Source: Methylobacterium radiodurans
GTDB taxonomy: Bacteria > Pseudomonadota > Alphaproteobacteria > Rhizobiales > Beijerinckiaceae
Assembly: GCF_003173735.1 (NCBI RefSeq)
Contig: NZ_CP029551.1
Coordinates: 3,849,501 to 3,913,500 of the forward strand
Direction: 5' to 3'
Length of the DNA stretch: 64,000 bases
Positions 50,760-61,248 of the stretch are shown here, in pieces. Under the pieces are notes generated by a model. The model saw only the letters and a list, made by a program, of their open reading frames with translations, was not told the DNA's origin and ran no database searches. The number at the start of each line of letters is the position of its first letter. Position 1 is the stretch's first letter. The position numbers were made by a program, and so were the translations under genes.

Positions 50760-51758
50760 GTGACCCCTGCCGTGACCGCCCACGCCGCCCTCGACGTGGT
50801 GATCGTCAACTGGAACGGCGGCGCGCTGGTGCAGGCCTGCGTCGCGAGCCTCGCGCGCGCCGCGGCGGCGCTCGACCTGCGGGTGGTGGTGGTCGACAAC
50901 GCCTCGACGGACGGGTCGGCCGAGGCTCTGGAGGCGTTCGCGCGCATCGATCACCGCGCGTCCCCCTCCCCCGCGGAGGGGGAAGGGAGGTTCGCGGTGC
51001 GGGTGATCCGAAACGGCGAAAACCTCGGCTTCGCCCGGGCCTGCAACATCGGCGCGGCGGCGGGGAGCGCCAAGACGATCCTGTTCCTCAACCCCGACAC
51101 CCGGGCGGACGGTCCGGCCCTGCTCGCGGCCCGCGCCGCCCTCCTCGCCGATCCCGGTACCGGCATCGTCGGCGCCCGCCAGATCGCCGACGACGGCACG
51201 GTCGAGCGCAGCTGCGCCCGCGCGCCCACCCCCGCGAGCCTCCTCGGCCAGGCGCTCGCCCTCGACCGGCTCGGCCTCGTGCCGCCCCACTTCATGACCG
51301 AGTGGGACCATGCCGAGGACCGCGCCGTCGACCAGGTGATGGGCGCCTTCCTGATGATCCGGCGCCCCCTGTTCGAGAGGCTCGGCGGCTTCGACGAGCG
51401 CTTCTTCGTCTACTACGAGGACGTCGATCTGTGCCGGCGCGCCCGGTCTGCGGGTTGGGCAGTCCGGCACGTGGCCGGGGCGGTGATCGGCCATGCGGGC
51501 CAGGGCACGACCCGGCAGGCGCGGGCGCACCGCCTGTTCTACATCCTGCGCGCCCGGGTGCAGTACGCCGCCAAGCACCACGGCCGGGCCACGGCGCTGG
51601 CGCTCCTGGCGGCCTCCTTCCTCGCCGAGGTGCCGCTGCGCCTCGCGCGGGCCGCGGCGCGGCGCGCGCCCGCGGAGGCCGCCGAGACCCTGCGCGGGGC
51701 CGGCCTCCTGGCGCGGGTCACCCCCGCACTCCTCGCCGGGATCCTGCGCGGACGCTGA
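50760..51758 (+). CDS. Family 2 glycosyltransferase with an embedded repeat segment
   Basis: About 332 residues from GTG 50760; a TTG at 50748 overlapping the previous stop is the alternative. VDNASTDGS and FLNPDTRA (metal site) are followed by GGFDERFFVYYEDVDLCRRARSAGW, the hallmark of dTDP-rhamnose-type transferases. A short family A palindrome (50961-50990) is read in frame and adds ASPSPAEGEGR between the first beta-strand unit and RVIRNGENLGFARACN. A C-terminal hydrophobic/amphipathic part may associate with the membrane. Confidence 0.87.
   Translation: MTPAVTAHAALDVVIVNWNGGALVQACVASLARAAAALDLRVVVVDNASTDGSAEALEAFARIDHRASPSPAEGEGRFAVRVIRNGENLGFARACNIGAAAGSAKTILFLNPDTRADGPALLAARAALLADPGTGIVGARQIADDGTVERSCARAPTPASLLGQALALDRLGLVPPHFMTEWDHAEDRAVDQVMGAFLMIRRPLFERLGGFDERFFVYYEDVDLCRRARSAGWAVRHVAGAVIGHAGQGTTRQARAHRLFYILRARVQYAAKHHGRATALALLAASFLAEVPLRLARAAARRAPAEAAETLRGAGLLARVTPALLAGILRGR
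50961..50990. repeat. Short family A palindrome inside a glycosyltransferase gene
   Basis: CCCCCTCCCCC and GGGGGAAGGGAGG flank GCGGA. It is the smallest copy of the family and is in frame, encoding SPSPAEGEGR in a surface loop position. It corresponds to one end of the long elements in bchB and the garL-garR gap. Confidence 0.65.
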
Positions 51759-51834
51759 CGGTGGCTTGTATTGCTGCGGCCCCGCCTATGCAGTACGGCC
51801 GGACCGGGCGGTTGCAACCGGGGATAGGTCAACA

Positions 51835-53520
51835 GTGGCGAGCGATCGCAGGCCGGCGCTGGCCAAGGTCGAGACCGGCATCACGGGATTCGACGAGATC
51901 ACCTTCGGGGGCCTTCCCGCCGGGCGGCCGACGCTCGTCTGCGGCGCGGCCGGCTGCGGCAAGACGCTCTTCGCCACCACCTTCCTGATCAACGGCGCGA
52001 CGCTCTTCGGCGAGCCCGGCGTCTTCGTGAGCTTCGAGGAGCGCGCCGAGGACATCGCGGCGAACGTCGCCTCGCTGGGCTACGACATCGGCGGCCTCGT
52101 GGCCGAGGGGAAGCTCGCGGTCGACCACGTCCGGGTCGAGCGCAGCGAGATCGAGGAGACCGGCGAGTACGACCTGGAGGGGCTGTTCATCCGCCTCGGC
52201 TTCGCGGTCGATTCCATCGGCGCCAAGCGCGTGGTGCTCGACACGATCGAGACCCTGTTCGCCGCCTTCACGGACGAGACGGTTCTGCGCGCCGAGCTGC
52301 GCCGCCTGTTCGGCTGGATCAAGGACCGGGGCTTGACCGCGATCATCACGGGCGAGCGCGGCGGCGGCCAGCTCACCCGCCAGGGGCTGGAGGAGTACGT
52401 CTCGGACTGCGTGGTGCTGCTCGACAACCGGGTCGAGGACCAGATCACCACGCGGCGCCTCCGGGTGGTGAAGTACCGCGGCTCGGCCCACGGCACCAAC
52501 GAGTATCCGTTCCTGATCGATGCCGAGGGCATCAGCGTCCTGCCGGTCACCTCGGCGGACCTCGATTACGGCGTGACCGAGGGCGTGATCTCGTCGGGGA
52601 TCCCGGGCCTCGATGCCATGCTGGAGCCCGGCGGCTTCCACCGCGGCTCCGGCATCCTGATCTCGGGCGAGGCCGGCACCGGCAAGACCATGATCTCGTC
52701 GAGCATGGTCGCGGCGGCTTGCGCCCGGGGCGAGCGCTGCATGGCCTTCGTGTTCGAGGAGAGCGGGCAGCAGATCGCCCGCAACGCCCGCTCGATCGGC
52801 CTCGACCTGCAGGCCCACGTCGATGCCGGCTTGCTGCGCTTCGAGTCGGCCCGCCCGAGCCTCTACGGGCTGGAGACGCATCTGGCCCGCATGCACCGGG
52901 ACATCGACCTGTTCGCCCCGAGCCTCGTCGTGGTCGACCCGCTCTCGGCTCTGCGGGGCCCCGCGAGCGAGTTGCAGGCCACCCTGCTGCGCATGGTCGA
53001 TCTCCTGAAGAGCCGTGGCATCACGGCCGTGTTCACCAGCCTGCGCACCGAGGGCGGGTTCGACGCCCAGGACGAGTTCGGCGTCTCCTCGCTGATGGAT
53101 GCCTGGGTCAAGCTCCTCAACGTCGAGGCGAACGGCGAGCGCACCCGCACGCTCTACGTCATCAAGGCCCGCGGCATGAGCCACTCGCACCAGGTGCGCG
53201 AGTTCCGGATGTCGTCGGCGGGCATCGAGCTCGTGGAGGCCTATATCGGTCCGGCGGGCGTGCTCACCGGCACCGCCCGCCTCGTCCGGGAGGCCGAGGA
53301 GCGGGCCGAGGTGCTGCGGCTCCGGCAGGAGACCGAGCGCCGCCGCCGCGAGATCGTCCGCCGCCGCGACGCCCTCGAGCGCCAGATCGCGGAGCTGCGC
53401 GCGGGGCTCGAGGCGGCCGAGGAAGAGGAGAGCGTGCTCCTCGGCGAGACCGAGGCGCGCGAGAGCCAGCTGGAGGCCGAGCGCCGCGAGCGCGCGGCCC
53501 GGCGCGGCGCGGCGAGCTGA
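51835..53520 (+). CDS. kaiC: KaiC-like double-domain ATPase/kinase
   Basis: 561 residues with two RecA-like KaiC domains. CI has the P-loop GAAGCGKT (Lys43) and a basic-region GERGGG. CII has GEAGTGKT (Lys284) and FVFEESGQQ. The segment [12 protein letters not shown] aligns with the phosphosite loop of cyanobacterial KaiC, so Ser418 and Ser419 replace Ser431/Thr432. The C-terminal coiled coil (about 495-560, Glu/Arg-rich) is longer than in cyanobacteria and lacks the KaiA-binding tail. The start is GTG 51835. It heads the kai operon; no kaiA is present. Confidence 0.93.
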   Translation: MASDRRPALAKVETGITGFDEITFGGLPAGRPTLVCGAAGCGKTLFATTFLINGATLFGEPGVFVSFEERAEDIAANVASLGYDIGGLVAEGKLAVDHVRVERSEIEETGEYDLEGLFIRLGFAVDSIGAKRVVLDTIETLFAAFTDETVLRAELRRLFGWIKDRGLTAIITGERGGGQLTRQGLEEYVSDCVVLLDNRVEDQITTRRLRVVKYRGSAHGTNEYPFLIDAEGISVLPVTSADLDYGVTEGVISSGIPGLDAMLEPGGFHRGSGILISGEAGTGKTMISSSMVAAACARGERCMAFVFEESGQQIARNARSIGLDLQAHVDAGLLRFESARPSLYGLETHLARMHRDIDLFAPSLVVVDPLSALRGPASELQATLLRMVDLLKSRGITAVFTSLRTEGGFDAQDEFGVSSLMDAWVKLLNVEANGERTRTLYVIKARGMSHSHQVREFRMSSAGIELVEAYIGPAGVLTGTARLVREAEERAEVLRLRQETERRRREIVRRRDALERQIAELRAGLEAAEEEESVLLGETEARESQLEAERRERAARRGAAS

Positions 53521-53531
53521 GGACCGGCCCG

Positions 53532-53879
53532 ATGAGCGACAAGAGCTTGGAGACGGGGCCGGACCCCGACGCGGCCGCCGAGGCGGATCTCGACCCGAAC
53601 CACTACCACCTGCGCCTCTACGTGGCCGGGCAGACCGCCAAGTCGCTCGCCGCGACGGCGAACCTGCGGCGCTTCTGCGAGGAGCACCTGGCCGGCCGCT
53701 ACGACATCGAGGTCATCGACCTGATGCAGAACCCGCAGCTCGCCGCCGGGGACCAGATCCTGGCGATCCCGACGCTGGTGCGCCGCCTGCCCTCTCCGCT
53801 CAAGCGCATCATCGGCGACCTCTCGAACACCGAGAAGGTGCTGGTCGGCCTCGACATCCGCCCGAAGGACGCGCCTTGA
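53532..53879 (+). CDS. kaiB: KaiB-like protein (first copy)
   Basis: 115 residues of thioredoxin-like KaiB fold ([64 protein letters not shown]). These match the KaiB strands and the fold-switching C-terminal half. A 20-residue acidic N-terminal extension precedes the domain. It lies 11 bases after kaiC and is expected to bind the KaiC CI ring. Confidence 0.93.
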   Translation: MSDKSLETGPDPDAAAEADLDPNHYHLRLYVAGQTAKSLAATANLRRFCEEHLAGRYDIEVIDLMQNPQLAAGDQILAIPTLVRRLPSPLKRIIGDLSNTEKVLVGLDIRPKDAP

Positions 53880-54203
53880 GCGCCGGGACCTCGCCCGCGT
53901 CTGGCCGGCCGCTGCTGCGCCTGTTCATCGCCGGCACCGCGCCGCGCTCCGGCCGGACCGTCGAGGCGGTCCGGCAGCTCCGCGACGCGCACCTGCCCGG
54001 CTACGAGCTGGAGGTCGTCGACCTCTACCAGCAGCCCCAGCTCGCCGAGGCCGACCGGGTGGTCGCCGCCCCGACCCTGGTGCGGGTGAGCCCCGGCCCG
54101 TCCCGGCGCGTGGCCGGCGATCTCACCGACGCGCGCCGCGTCCTCCAGGGGCTCGGCCTCGACGCGCCCGAGGGAGCGCCCGGGGCGGTCGGGGCCTGTG
54201 CCG

Positions 54204-54214
<11 letters not shown>
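53876..54214 (+). CDS. kaiB: KaiB-like protein (second, divergent copy)
   Basis: 112 residues, again KaiB fold ([54 protein letters not shown]). It is clearly diverged from the first copy, with SGRT for AKSL and [11 protein letters not shown] for [11 protein letters not shown]. It starts at TTG 53876, overlapping the first kaiB stop. The last 10 bases overlap the kinase gene. The two KaiBs may form different complexes with KaiC or with the kinase. Confidence 0.9.
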
Positions 54215-55925
<1,711 letters not shown>

Positions 55926-56076
55926 GGTTTGGGGATCCCCAAGGGTATCACACCCTTGGGCGGGGTCCGGGGCGCGAAACCCCGGGGTCGTCGCCCGCCT
56001 TCCGGCCGAGCCGGACGGCGGGCGACGAAGCGGGCTCTGCCCTGCACCCGCCAAAGGTCTCGACCTTTGGAAACCA
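55926..56076 (+). repeat. Family B multi-hairpin element after the kai operon
   Basis: Starts immediately after the kinase stop codon. It contains GGGGATCCCC, CCCAAGGG...CCCTTGGG, CCGGGGCGCG...CCCCGG, a long hairpin TCGTCGCCCGCC...GGCGGGCGACGA around CCGGC-CGA-GCCGG, the GGGCTCTGCCCT palindrome and the terminal CCAAAGGTC/GACCTTTGG stem. The long-hairpin arm sequence is quite unlike that in the other copies, yet pairs fully. Confidence 0.85.
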
Positions 56077-56116
56077 AGACCGGCTCATGCCGCGTTGACC
56101 CGGCGGAGGTGACCGC

Positions 56117-56530
56117 ATGCCCGCGCTCGACGGTGTCCTGGAGACGGTCCTGTACGTAGCGGATCTCGCCCGCGCCGACGCGTTCTACCGCGGCACCATG
56201 GGCCTGCCCTGCATCCACGAGGACGCCCGGATGCGGGCCTACGACGTGGGCGGTCGCGGCGTGCTGCTGCTCTTCCCGCGCGGCGGCTCGCTGGAGCCGA
56301 TCGAGATTCCCGGCGGCACCATCCCGCCCCATGACGGCTCGGGGCCGCAGCACGTCGCCTTCGCGATCGGCGCGGAGGCGCTGCCGGACTGGGAGCGGCA
56401 CCTTGCCGAGGCCGGCATCGACGTCGAGGGGCGCACCCGCTGGCCCCGCGGCGGGCGCAGCCTCTATTTCCGCGATCCCGACGGCCATCTCCTGGAGATC
56501 GCGACGCCGGGGCTCTGGCGGGGCTACTGA
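56117..56530 (+). CDS. VOC family protein (glyoxalase/bleomycin-resistance-like)
   Basis: 137 residues with two beta-alpha-beta-beta-beta units. The N-terminal VLYVADLARADAFYRGTMGL, the middle GPQHVAFAIG (metal His) and the C-terminal FRDPDGHLLEIATPGLW (metal Glu) are intact. Likely a metal-dependent lyase, dioxygenase or drug-binding protein. The ATG at 56117 is preceded by GGAGGTG. Confidence 0.9.
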   Translation: MPALDGVLETVLYVADLARADAFYRGTMGLPCIHEDARMRAYDVGGRGVLLLFPRGGSLEPIEIPGGTIPPHDGSGPQHVAFAIGAEALPDWERHLAEAGIDVEGRTRWPRGGRSLYFRDPDGHLLEIATPGLWRGY

Positions 56531-56545
56531 GGGGGAATGGGGACC

Positions 56546-56818
56546 ATGAGCGCGCGACGCCTGCTGCACACGAGCCCGGAGGGCGCCCGCTGGTCGCTCG
56601 CCCGCGAGGACCGGGAGGTCTTCGTCCTGCACGAGGCGGGCGGGGCGCCCGAGCGGATCGGGCTCGCCCGCTTCCTCGACGGCGACCCGGCCGCGCCGGA
56701 GCGGCGCGCCCTCATCGACCTCGTGGCGACCCTGGCCGAGGCGGTCCCGGTGACGGGCGCGCCGCCCGAGGCGGGCGCGGCCGCGGCCGAGCCCTCGCCC
56801 GGCGAGGCGGTGCTTTAG
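56546..56818 (+). CDS. Hypothetical protein (90 aa)
   Basis: A small soluble protein of two or three strands (WSLAREDREVFVLHEAGGAPE) and a helix (RRALIDLVATLAEAV), ending in an Ala/Pro/Glu-rich tail. ATG 56546 is preferred over ATG 56537 because the GGGGG run then lies at a usable distance. It is 15 bases after the VOC gene, probably co-transcribed. Unrecognised. Confidence 0.6.
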   Translation: MSARRLLHTSPEGARWSLAREDREVFVLHEAGGAPERIGLARFLDGDPAAPERRALIDLVATLAEAVPVTGAPPEAGAAAAEPSPGEAVL

Positions 56819-56824
56819 AGGCGC

Positions 56825-57391
56825 CTACAGCACCGCCTCGATCAGCCCGAGTTCCTGCGCCTCCCCGGCCTCGACGTACCAGTTCTCGGGCGCGCGCCGC
56901 AGCACCTCCTCTAGGCTCACCCGCGAGCCCGTCACGAGGTTGGCGAATCCCTCGTTCTGGATCGCGATCGAGGTCTCGATCTCGTGGAGCGCGGCCTTGA
57001 CGGTGGCGACGCAGGTGGTGAGCGGCCCGTTGAGCTTCAGCGTCTTGTCGAGCTTGCGCTCGTGCACCATCAGCCGCGTCCCGCGGGTGAGGTAGCGGTT
57101 CTGCCGCGCGAAGAAGCTCATGAAGGTGGTGCCCGCCGAGTAGATCGCCGCCTTGCCCAGGAAGACGAAGCGGCGTTCCGGCTCAAGCGCGCTGTGGAAG
57201 CGGATGTCCTCGCCCATCATGCGGGCGATCTCGGGGTCGCCGCCCAGCGTCGAGAGTTCGACCACGACGAGATCGCGCTCGGCAGCCGCCGCGAGCTGCT
57301 GCCGGAAGGCATGATACATGGCGTGATCGACGGAGCCGGAGAGCAGTACGGCGGGCACCGCGAAGGCGGCGGGTTCGAGGGGGGCGGCCAT
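56825..57391 (-). CDS. ClpP/crotonase-fold protease-like protein
   Basis: 188 residues. AAIYSAGTTFM (Ser85) and RLMVHERKL (His110) have the 25-residue spacing of the ClpP serine-histidine pair. The expected Asp falls in APENWYVEAGEAQELGLIEAV, where a Glu or Asn is found instead. The N-terminal Pro-rich lead and weak similarity elsewhere separate it from the house-keeping ClpP. It may be a divergent, possibly low-activity, S14-type peptidase. Confidence 0.75.
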   Translation of the reverse strand: MAAPLEPAAFAVPAVLLSGSVDHAMYHAFRQQLAAAAERDLVVVELSTLGGDPEIARMMGEDIRFHSALEPERRFVFLGKAAIYSAGTTFMSFFARQNRYLTRGTRLMVHERKLDKTLKLNGPLTTCVATVKAALHEIETSIAIQNEGFANLVTGSRVSLEEVLRRAPENWYVEAGEAQELGLIEAVL

Positions 57392-57498
57392 CGGGACGGG
57401 TCTCCGGGATTGGGCTGTCGCGCCGCGCGCTGCGGCGCCTCTGCCCGGAACGCGCCGCAGCGATCGTGGGTCCCGGGCGCGGCGGGTCGGTCCGCCGC

Positions 57499-57705
57499 CT
57501 ACAGGTCCCGCGGCTGGCTCCCGCGGGCGACGCAGCGCCAGCGCGCCACGTGCCACTCGGGATGGCTCTCCTGCCACGCGGCGAGCGCGCTCTGGGCGTT
57601 GCGCAGGCAGACGAAGGGGCTGCGCGCCTCGTAGGATAGGTCGATCCGGTCCTCCTTACAGGTGCTGGGCTGCGCCAGGAGGCAGATCGACAGAAGGATG
57701 AACAT
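57499..57705 (-). CDS. Small secreted conserved protein (68 aa)
   Basis: A signal peptide (residues 1-16, cleavage near PSTC) and a mature part CKEDRIDLSYEARSPFVCLRN...WHVARWRC with three cysteines. The C-K-[DE]-x pattern followed by P-x-x-C and W-x-C belongs to a common small periplasmic family in alphaproteobacteria, function unknown. CGGAG precedes the ATG. Confidence 0.7.
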   Translation of the reverse strand: MFILLSICLLAQPSTCKEDRIDLSYEARSPFVCLRNAQSALAAWQESHPEWHVARWRCVARGSQPRDL

Positions 57706-57795
57706 GGCCGGCTCCGCGTGCGTGGCGGACCTGCGATATGATGCAGGTCCGCGCCGCGCCCAGCCCCGCGCCCAGCTCCTCGCTCGGCCGGCGGC

Positions 57796-58125
57796 TCAGC
57801 GCCCGCGCGGCCCCAGCAGGATCACCAGGGTGCCGGCCAGGCACAGGGCGGCGCCCGCGAGGTCGAAGCGGTCCGGCCGGCGCCCCTCCGCCAGCCAGAG
57901 CCAGAGGATCGAGGCCGCGATGTAGACGCCGCCATAGGCCGCGTAGGCGCGCCCCGCCGCCTCGGCCTCGACCCGGGTCAGCAGCCACGCGAACAGCGCG
58001 AGGCTGAGCATTCCGGGCCCGAGCCACAGGGCCGAGCGGCCGAGCCGGAGCCAAGCCCAGAAGGCGAAGCAGCCCACGATCTCGGCGAGCGCGGCGGCGG
58101 CGTAGGCGGCGAAGGTGGTCGGCAT
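57796..58125 (-). CDS. ynfA: YnfA family small multidrug-resistance-like membrane protein
   Basis: 109 residues with four membrane helices, the usual length (108) of UPF0060/Ynf[22 protein letters not shown] and [23 protein letters not shown] are family signatures, with the conserved Glu in helix 1. The family is related to SMR transporters. Single gene. Confidence 0.93.
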   Translation of the reverse strand: MPTTFAAYAAAALAEIVGCFAFWAWLRLGRSALWLGPGMLSLALFAWLLTRVEAEAAGRAYAAYGGVYIAASILWLWLAEGRRPDRFDLAGAALCLAGTLVILLGPRGR

Positions 58126-58315
58126 CCGGGGCCTCTGGCACGGGCCGGAGCTGCGCGCCAGACGGGCTGGCGCGGCCCGATTCGCCGCCGGACGGGCGGG
58201 CGCGGTAGAATCTTCCACGGAGCCGCTTCGCCGGAGCACGGCGTTCTCCCGGGCGCTGAATCTTCGAAAAACCCGTTCCTTGATCCAGCCCTCCCCGCGC
58301 GCGACATGTCCGTTC

Positions 58316-58594
58316 ATGCGTCAGACCGCGAACAGTTCGCTCGCAGAGGGTTCCGGACAGGGCTCTGCCGAGGCCGTGTGCTTCGACCCGTTCGGCGAGC
58401 CCTTGGAGACCTCCCAGACCGCCGCTCCCGCGACTTTGCGCGACGGCGCCGGTCACCGTGCGGTCGCCGCGGTGTTCTGGGGGCTCGCGCTGCTCCTCGT
58501 CGGCTGCCGCGTCTATCTCTCGGACTATCCGGTGGCCCAGACCGTCGCCGCCGTGGGCGAGGCTGTCCGCACCCAGCTGGCCGCCGCCTTTTAG
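58316..58594 (+). CDS. Hypothetical single-span membrane protein (92 aa)
   Basis: A polar N-terminal half, then one membrane segment (about residues 50-66, [17 protein letters not shown]) and a short tail. The start signal is weak, so the start could differ. Convergent with the next gene. Unrecognised. Confidence 0.5.
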   Translation: MRQTANSSLAEGSGQGSAEAVCFDPFGEPLETSQTAAPATLRDGAGHRAVAAVFWGLALLLVGCRVYLSDYPVAQTVAAVGEAVRTQLAAAF

Positions 58595-58608
58595 GACGGT
58601 CCGGCCGT

Positions 58609-58848
58609 TCAGGCCCGGCCGCCGGGCGCCCGGAACAGGTAGTAGCCGGCCCGCTCCGTCGCGGCCTGTGCGTCTCCGGGCTGGAAGCCCTCCGGTGGGC
58701 GCTCCTCCATCACCGTGCCACCGTACTCCCAGATCACCCCCTGGATGAAGCTCGGCACCGGGCAGTCCTGGCGCACGGCGCAGCGCAAGGCCGGGTACTG
58801 GCGACGGCGAAACACGTTGTAGGCGGCGTAGGCGGCTGACCACTGCAT
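58609..58848 (-). CDS. Hypothetical protein (79 aa)
   Basis: Begins MQWSAAYAAYNVFRRRQYPALRC, has a Cys pair (CAVRQDC) and the conserved-looking FIQGVIWEYGGTVMEE. A longer frame to 58893 is possible. ATG 58848 is preceded by GGGAAG. The Cys spacing and acidic middle suggest a small stable fold; no family recognised. Confidence 0.55.
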   Translation of the reverse strand: MQWSAAYAAYNVFRRRQYPALRCAVRQDCPVPSFIQGVIWEYGGTVMEERPPEGFQPGDAQAATERAGYYLFRAPGGRA

Positions 58849-58953
58849 CGCGGCTGTCTTCCCGTTTCTCCCACACGCGGTGGCGAGAAGCACGGAGCGG
58901 GCCGCCCCGCCCAGTGCAGGACGCTGGCGGCCTCGATCACGCCCTTTGCCGCA

Positions 58954-59142
58954 TCATGCCCCCTGCCGGGATTCGGGCGCCGGCTCCGGATCGCCGCGCG
59001 CGGCCGCATCGTAACCCGCGTGCCAGTCGGCCTCGGCCCGGGTGCCGGCGGCGTAGGGGCACGCGTCGCGGGCGACGCCCTTGCCCAGGGCGTAGAAGCC
59101 CAGCGCGTAGTGGTCGAGATTGTCGTCCGGCAGTTCGCTCAT
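58954..59142 (-). CDS. Rmf/CrpP-like small protein (62 aa)
   Basis: A GGAGGTG ribosome site lies 2-8 bases before ATG 59142. The sequence YALGFYALGKGVARDACPYAAGTRAEADWHAGYDAA follows the ribosome-modulation-factor/CrpP pattern G-x2-A-x3-G-x4-CPY...W-x2-G. Members bind ribosomes or modify antibiotics. This is a pattern match in a short protein, so the function is tentative. Confidence 0.65.
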   Translation of the reverse strand: MSELPDDNLDHYALGFYALGKGVARDACPYAAGTRAEADWHAGYDAAARGDPEPAPESRQGA

Positions 59143-59274
59143 GGCACCTCCTGTGCACCTCCTGTCGGTGCCCCCAGATAGCGGCCGGTGCCGCGGCGGC
59201 GAGCGGGACCATCCGGAGCGATGCGGCGTTGGCCGGAGGCGAGCGCCGCACGGCCGTCACTCGCGGAGGACCCG

Positions 59275-59538
59275 ATGCACGACAACCGCGCCCTGAGCCG
59301 TTTCGAGCTGACCGAGCGGGGCCTGACCGCCTACGCCGATTACCGTCGCGGGCCGCAGGGCCTCGTCATCGCCTACGTCTACGCGCCTCCGCCCCTGCGC
59401 GGGACCGGCACCGCCGACCGGCTGATGCGCGCGGTGGCGGAGCGGGCGCGGGCGGAGGGCGTGCGGATCGTGCCCCTCTGCGGCTATGCCGGGGCGTGGC
59501 TGCGCCGCAGCCACGCCTATCGCGACCTCGTCGCCTGA
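59275..59538 (+). CDS. GNAT-type N-acetyltransferase (YjdJ-like, short)
   Basis: 87 residues. LVIAYVYAPPPLRGTGTADRLMRAVAERARAEG contains the acetyl-CoA-binding R/Q-x-x-G-x-G/A loop followed by its helix, and RIVPLCGYAGAWLRRSHAYRDLV ends like the YjdJ/Gtn10-like subfamily. GGAGGA precedes the ATG. The acceptor is unknown. Confidence 0.85.
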   Translation: MHDNRALSRFELTERGLTAYADYRRGPQGLVIAYVYAPPPLRGTGTADRLMRAVAERARAEGVRIVPLCGYAGAWLRRSHAYRDLVA

Positions 59539-59579
59539 ACGCCGGCGCGGTCGAGGAATGGCCGGGGCTTGCCGCCCTG

Positions 59580-59783
59580 CTACGACGTGCCGTCCGCCGG
59601 GACCGTGTCCGTCTCGGGTCGCAGCGGGGCGGTGGCGATCGGTGCCGGCCCGAACAGCGCGCACGGATAGGCCCGGGGGCGCTCCGAGCACGGATCCTGC
59701 GGCTTGGGCGGCGTGCGCCCGAAGGCGAGCGCGAGCGCGGCGAGGAGCGCGGCTGCGGCGAGCAGCCTCGGTCGTGGGATCAA
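59580..59783 (-). CDS. Hypothetical exported small protein (67 aa)
   Basis: From a TTG at 59783 it has a hydrophobic leader (LLAAAALLAALALAFG) and a Pro-rich mature part with a Cys pair (DPCSERPRAYPCALFG). The TTG start is chosen because the frame upstream is not protein-like. Low confidence in start and function. Confidence 0.4.
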   Translation of the reverse strand: MIPRPRLLAAAALLAALALAFGRTPPKPQDPCSERPRAYPCALFGPAPIATAPLRPETDTVPADGTS

Positions 59784-59844
59784 ACAATCGTCTCCGGGCG
59801 GGACCAGCCCCTCGGTCCGGTTCTCCGCCCCGAAGGTTAACGCT

Positions 59845-60153
59845 TCACGAACCGCCGAGGCCGGAGGTAGCGGCGCCTTCCGAGCCGGGCTTGTGCGGGG
59901 CGGTCCCGCCTGCCTCGTCGGCGAGGCGCCGGACATAGGCCAGGCAGCGTCCCCGCGCCCGCGGGTCGTGCAGCCGCTGGAACTGCCGGATCAGCTCGCG
60001 GATCTCGGCCTGCCGGTCCGGATCCGCCGCCGCGGCGCCGTTCGCCCCGGGCGGGACCTCGTAGAAAGCAGCGATCGGCACGTCCAGGAAGTCGGCGATG
60101 CGGGTCAGAGCGGCAGCGGCCGCGGCCCTGTCCTTCAGCGTGTTCTTGGCCAT
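59845..60153 (-). CDS. Hypothetical protein (102 aa)
   Basis: A soluble protein with LTRIADFLDVPIAAFYEV near the N-terminus, reminiscent of the end of an HTH_XRE fold but too short to be one, then a helix with RELIRQFQRLHDPRARGRCLAYVRRLADEA. ATG 60153. It may be a truncated regulator or an anti-regulator; family not recognised. Confidence 0.55.
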   Translation of the reverse strand: MAKNTLKDRAAAAAALTRIADFLDVPIAAFYEVPPGANGAAAADPDRQAEIRELIRQFQRLHDPRARGRCLAYVRRLADEAGGTAPHKPGSEGAATSGLGGS

Positions 60154-60220
60154 GATGTCTCGCGGTTGCGATGGCTTCCGGACACACCGCCCGCCGGACT
60201 CCTCCCTTCTAACCTGCTGA

Positions 60221-60604
60221 CTATTGGAGGACCAGCCCCGCGGCCCGCGGACCTGCCTGCCGCGCCAGGCGCTGCCCGACCCGCAGAAGCGCCGTCTCCA
60301 GCAGGGCCCGGGTCTCGGGATCGCCGTCCAGGCTCGCGAGGTTGTGCGCGTCGAGCAGCGTGTCGACGAGGCGCAGCGTCGGATCCATGAGGAGGCCGTC
60401 ATCGGGCGATGCGGCAGGTCCATCGGTCCGGCCGTCCGCTGGCCCATCCGCCGGGGCGGGGCCCTCGGGTCGCGGAAACTGCTTCAGCAGGTCCCGCGCA
60501 GCGAGCACGGAGAGGCGCGCATCCTCGATGACCTGACGCATCTCGGCGATCAGGCGCCGGGTTCGGTCGATCGCCGGCGGCTTGTCCGGGTCCGGATTCG
60601 TCAT
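60221..60604 (-). CDS. Hypothetical protein (127 aa)
   Basis: Two helices (IDRTRRLIAEMRQVIEDARLSVLAARDLLKQF) and a disordered linker precede a helical end (LRLVDTLLDAHNLASLDGDPETRALLETALLRVGQRLAR). GGGAGGTG precedes ATG 60604. It resembles coiled-coil accessory proteins; no name given. It lies upstream of the 102-aa gene and both may be one transcript. Confidence 0.55.
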   Translation of the reverse strand: MTNPDPDKPPAIDRTRRLIAEMRQVIEDARLSVLAARDLLKQFPRPEGPAPADGPADGRTDGPAASPDDGLLMDPTLRLVDTLLDAHNLASLDGDPETRALLETALLRVGQRLARQAGPRAAGLVLQ

Positions 60605-60808
60605 GGACGTCCACCTCCCTTCGAGCCTGGGGCCGATCGGGTCCGGATCGGAGTCTGGCATGGTACGCTCACGGACGACCAGCCGCAGGTGCCGATTGTT
60701 TAGGCATCGACCGGCGGATGTACCCCGTTTTCTCCCGGGACGCGACGTGACCTTTCGGCAAGGGGATGAAACCGTCATGAATTCCGGCGGGCCCTTCCGG
60801 CGCGGCCC

Positions 60809-61087
60809 TCAGGCCTCTGCGGTCGCGGGTTCGAAGGCCGCAGAGACCGGGTTGGCGCGGAGCCGGGCGACCAGCGCCGCGAGGGCGTCGGGAAAATGGG
60901 CCTCGTCCTCCGTGCCGAAGGCGCAGTCGAGCGCGGGGCGGATGCTGTGCAGGAAGAGCGGCGGCAGGGGCCGCGGCGGGGCCGCCACGCTGCGCGCGAA
61001 GCGAAGCGCCGGATCGCCCGACAGGTGAACCGCGGCGGCGAGGCCGCTGAGAACGGGAGCGCACACGATGCGGACGAGCCTCTGCAC
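60809..61087 (-). CDS. Hypothetical protein (92 aa)
   Basis: A GTG start (61087), no signal peptide, and one weak hydrophobic N-terminus. The C-terminal FPDALAALVARLRANPVSAAFEP is helical. Codon bias is acceptable but the start signal is weak, so this may be a false call. Confidence 0.35.
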   Translation of the reverse strand: MQRLVRIVCAPVLSGLAAAVHLSGDPALRFARSVAAPPRPLPPLFLHSIRPALDCAFGTEDEAHFPDALAALVARLRANPVSAAFEPATAEA

Positions 61088-61248
61088 GCCGTCCGCCGGG
61101 CCGGGGCTCCGCGCCGGGCCGCTCGGGGAAGGCTGCCCAAGCTAGGCGGTGCCGGTTGAACCGCGGCTGAAGGGGCGTCGGGCGCCCGGTTCAGGATCGA
61201 CCGCGCCGGCGCCGCACGCTCCGTCGGTCTCGTCTGCGGTGCCGAGTC

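Noticed and set aside
51493-51834. N-terminal extension of KaiC by over 100 residues
   Set aside because: That part overlaps the end of the glycosyltransferase gene in another frame and has shadow-frame composition.
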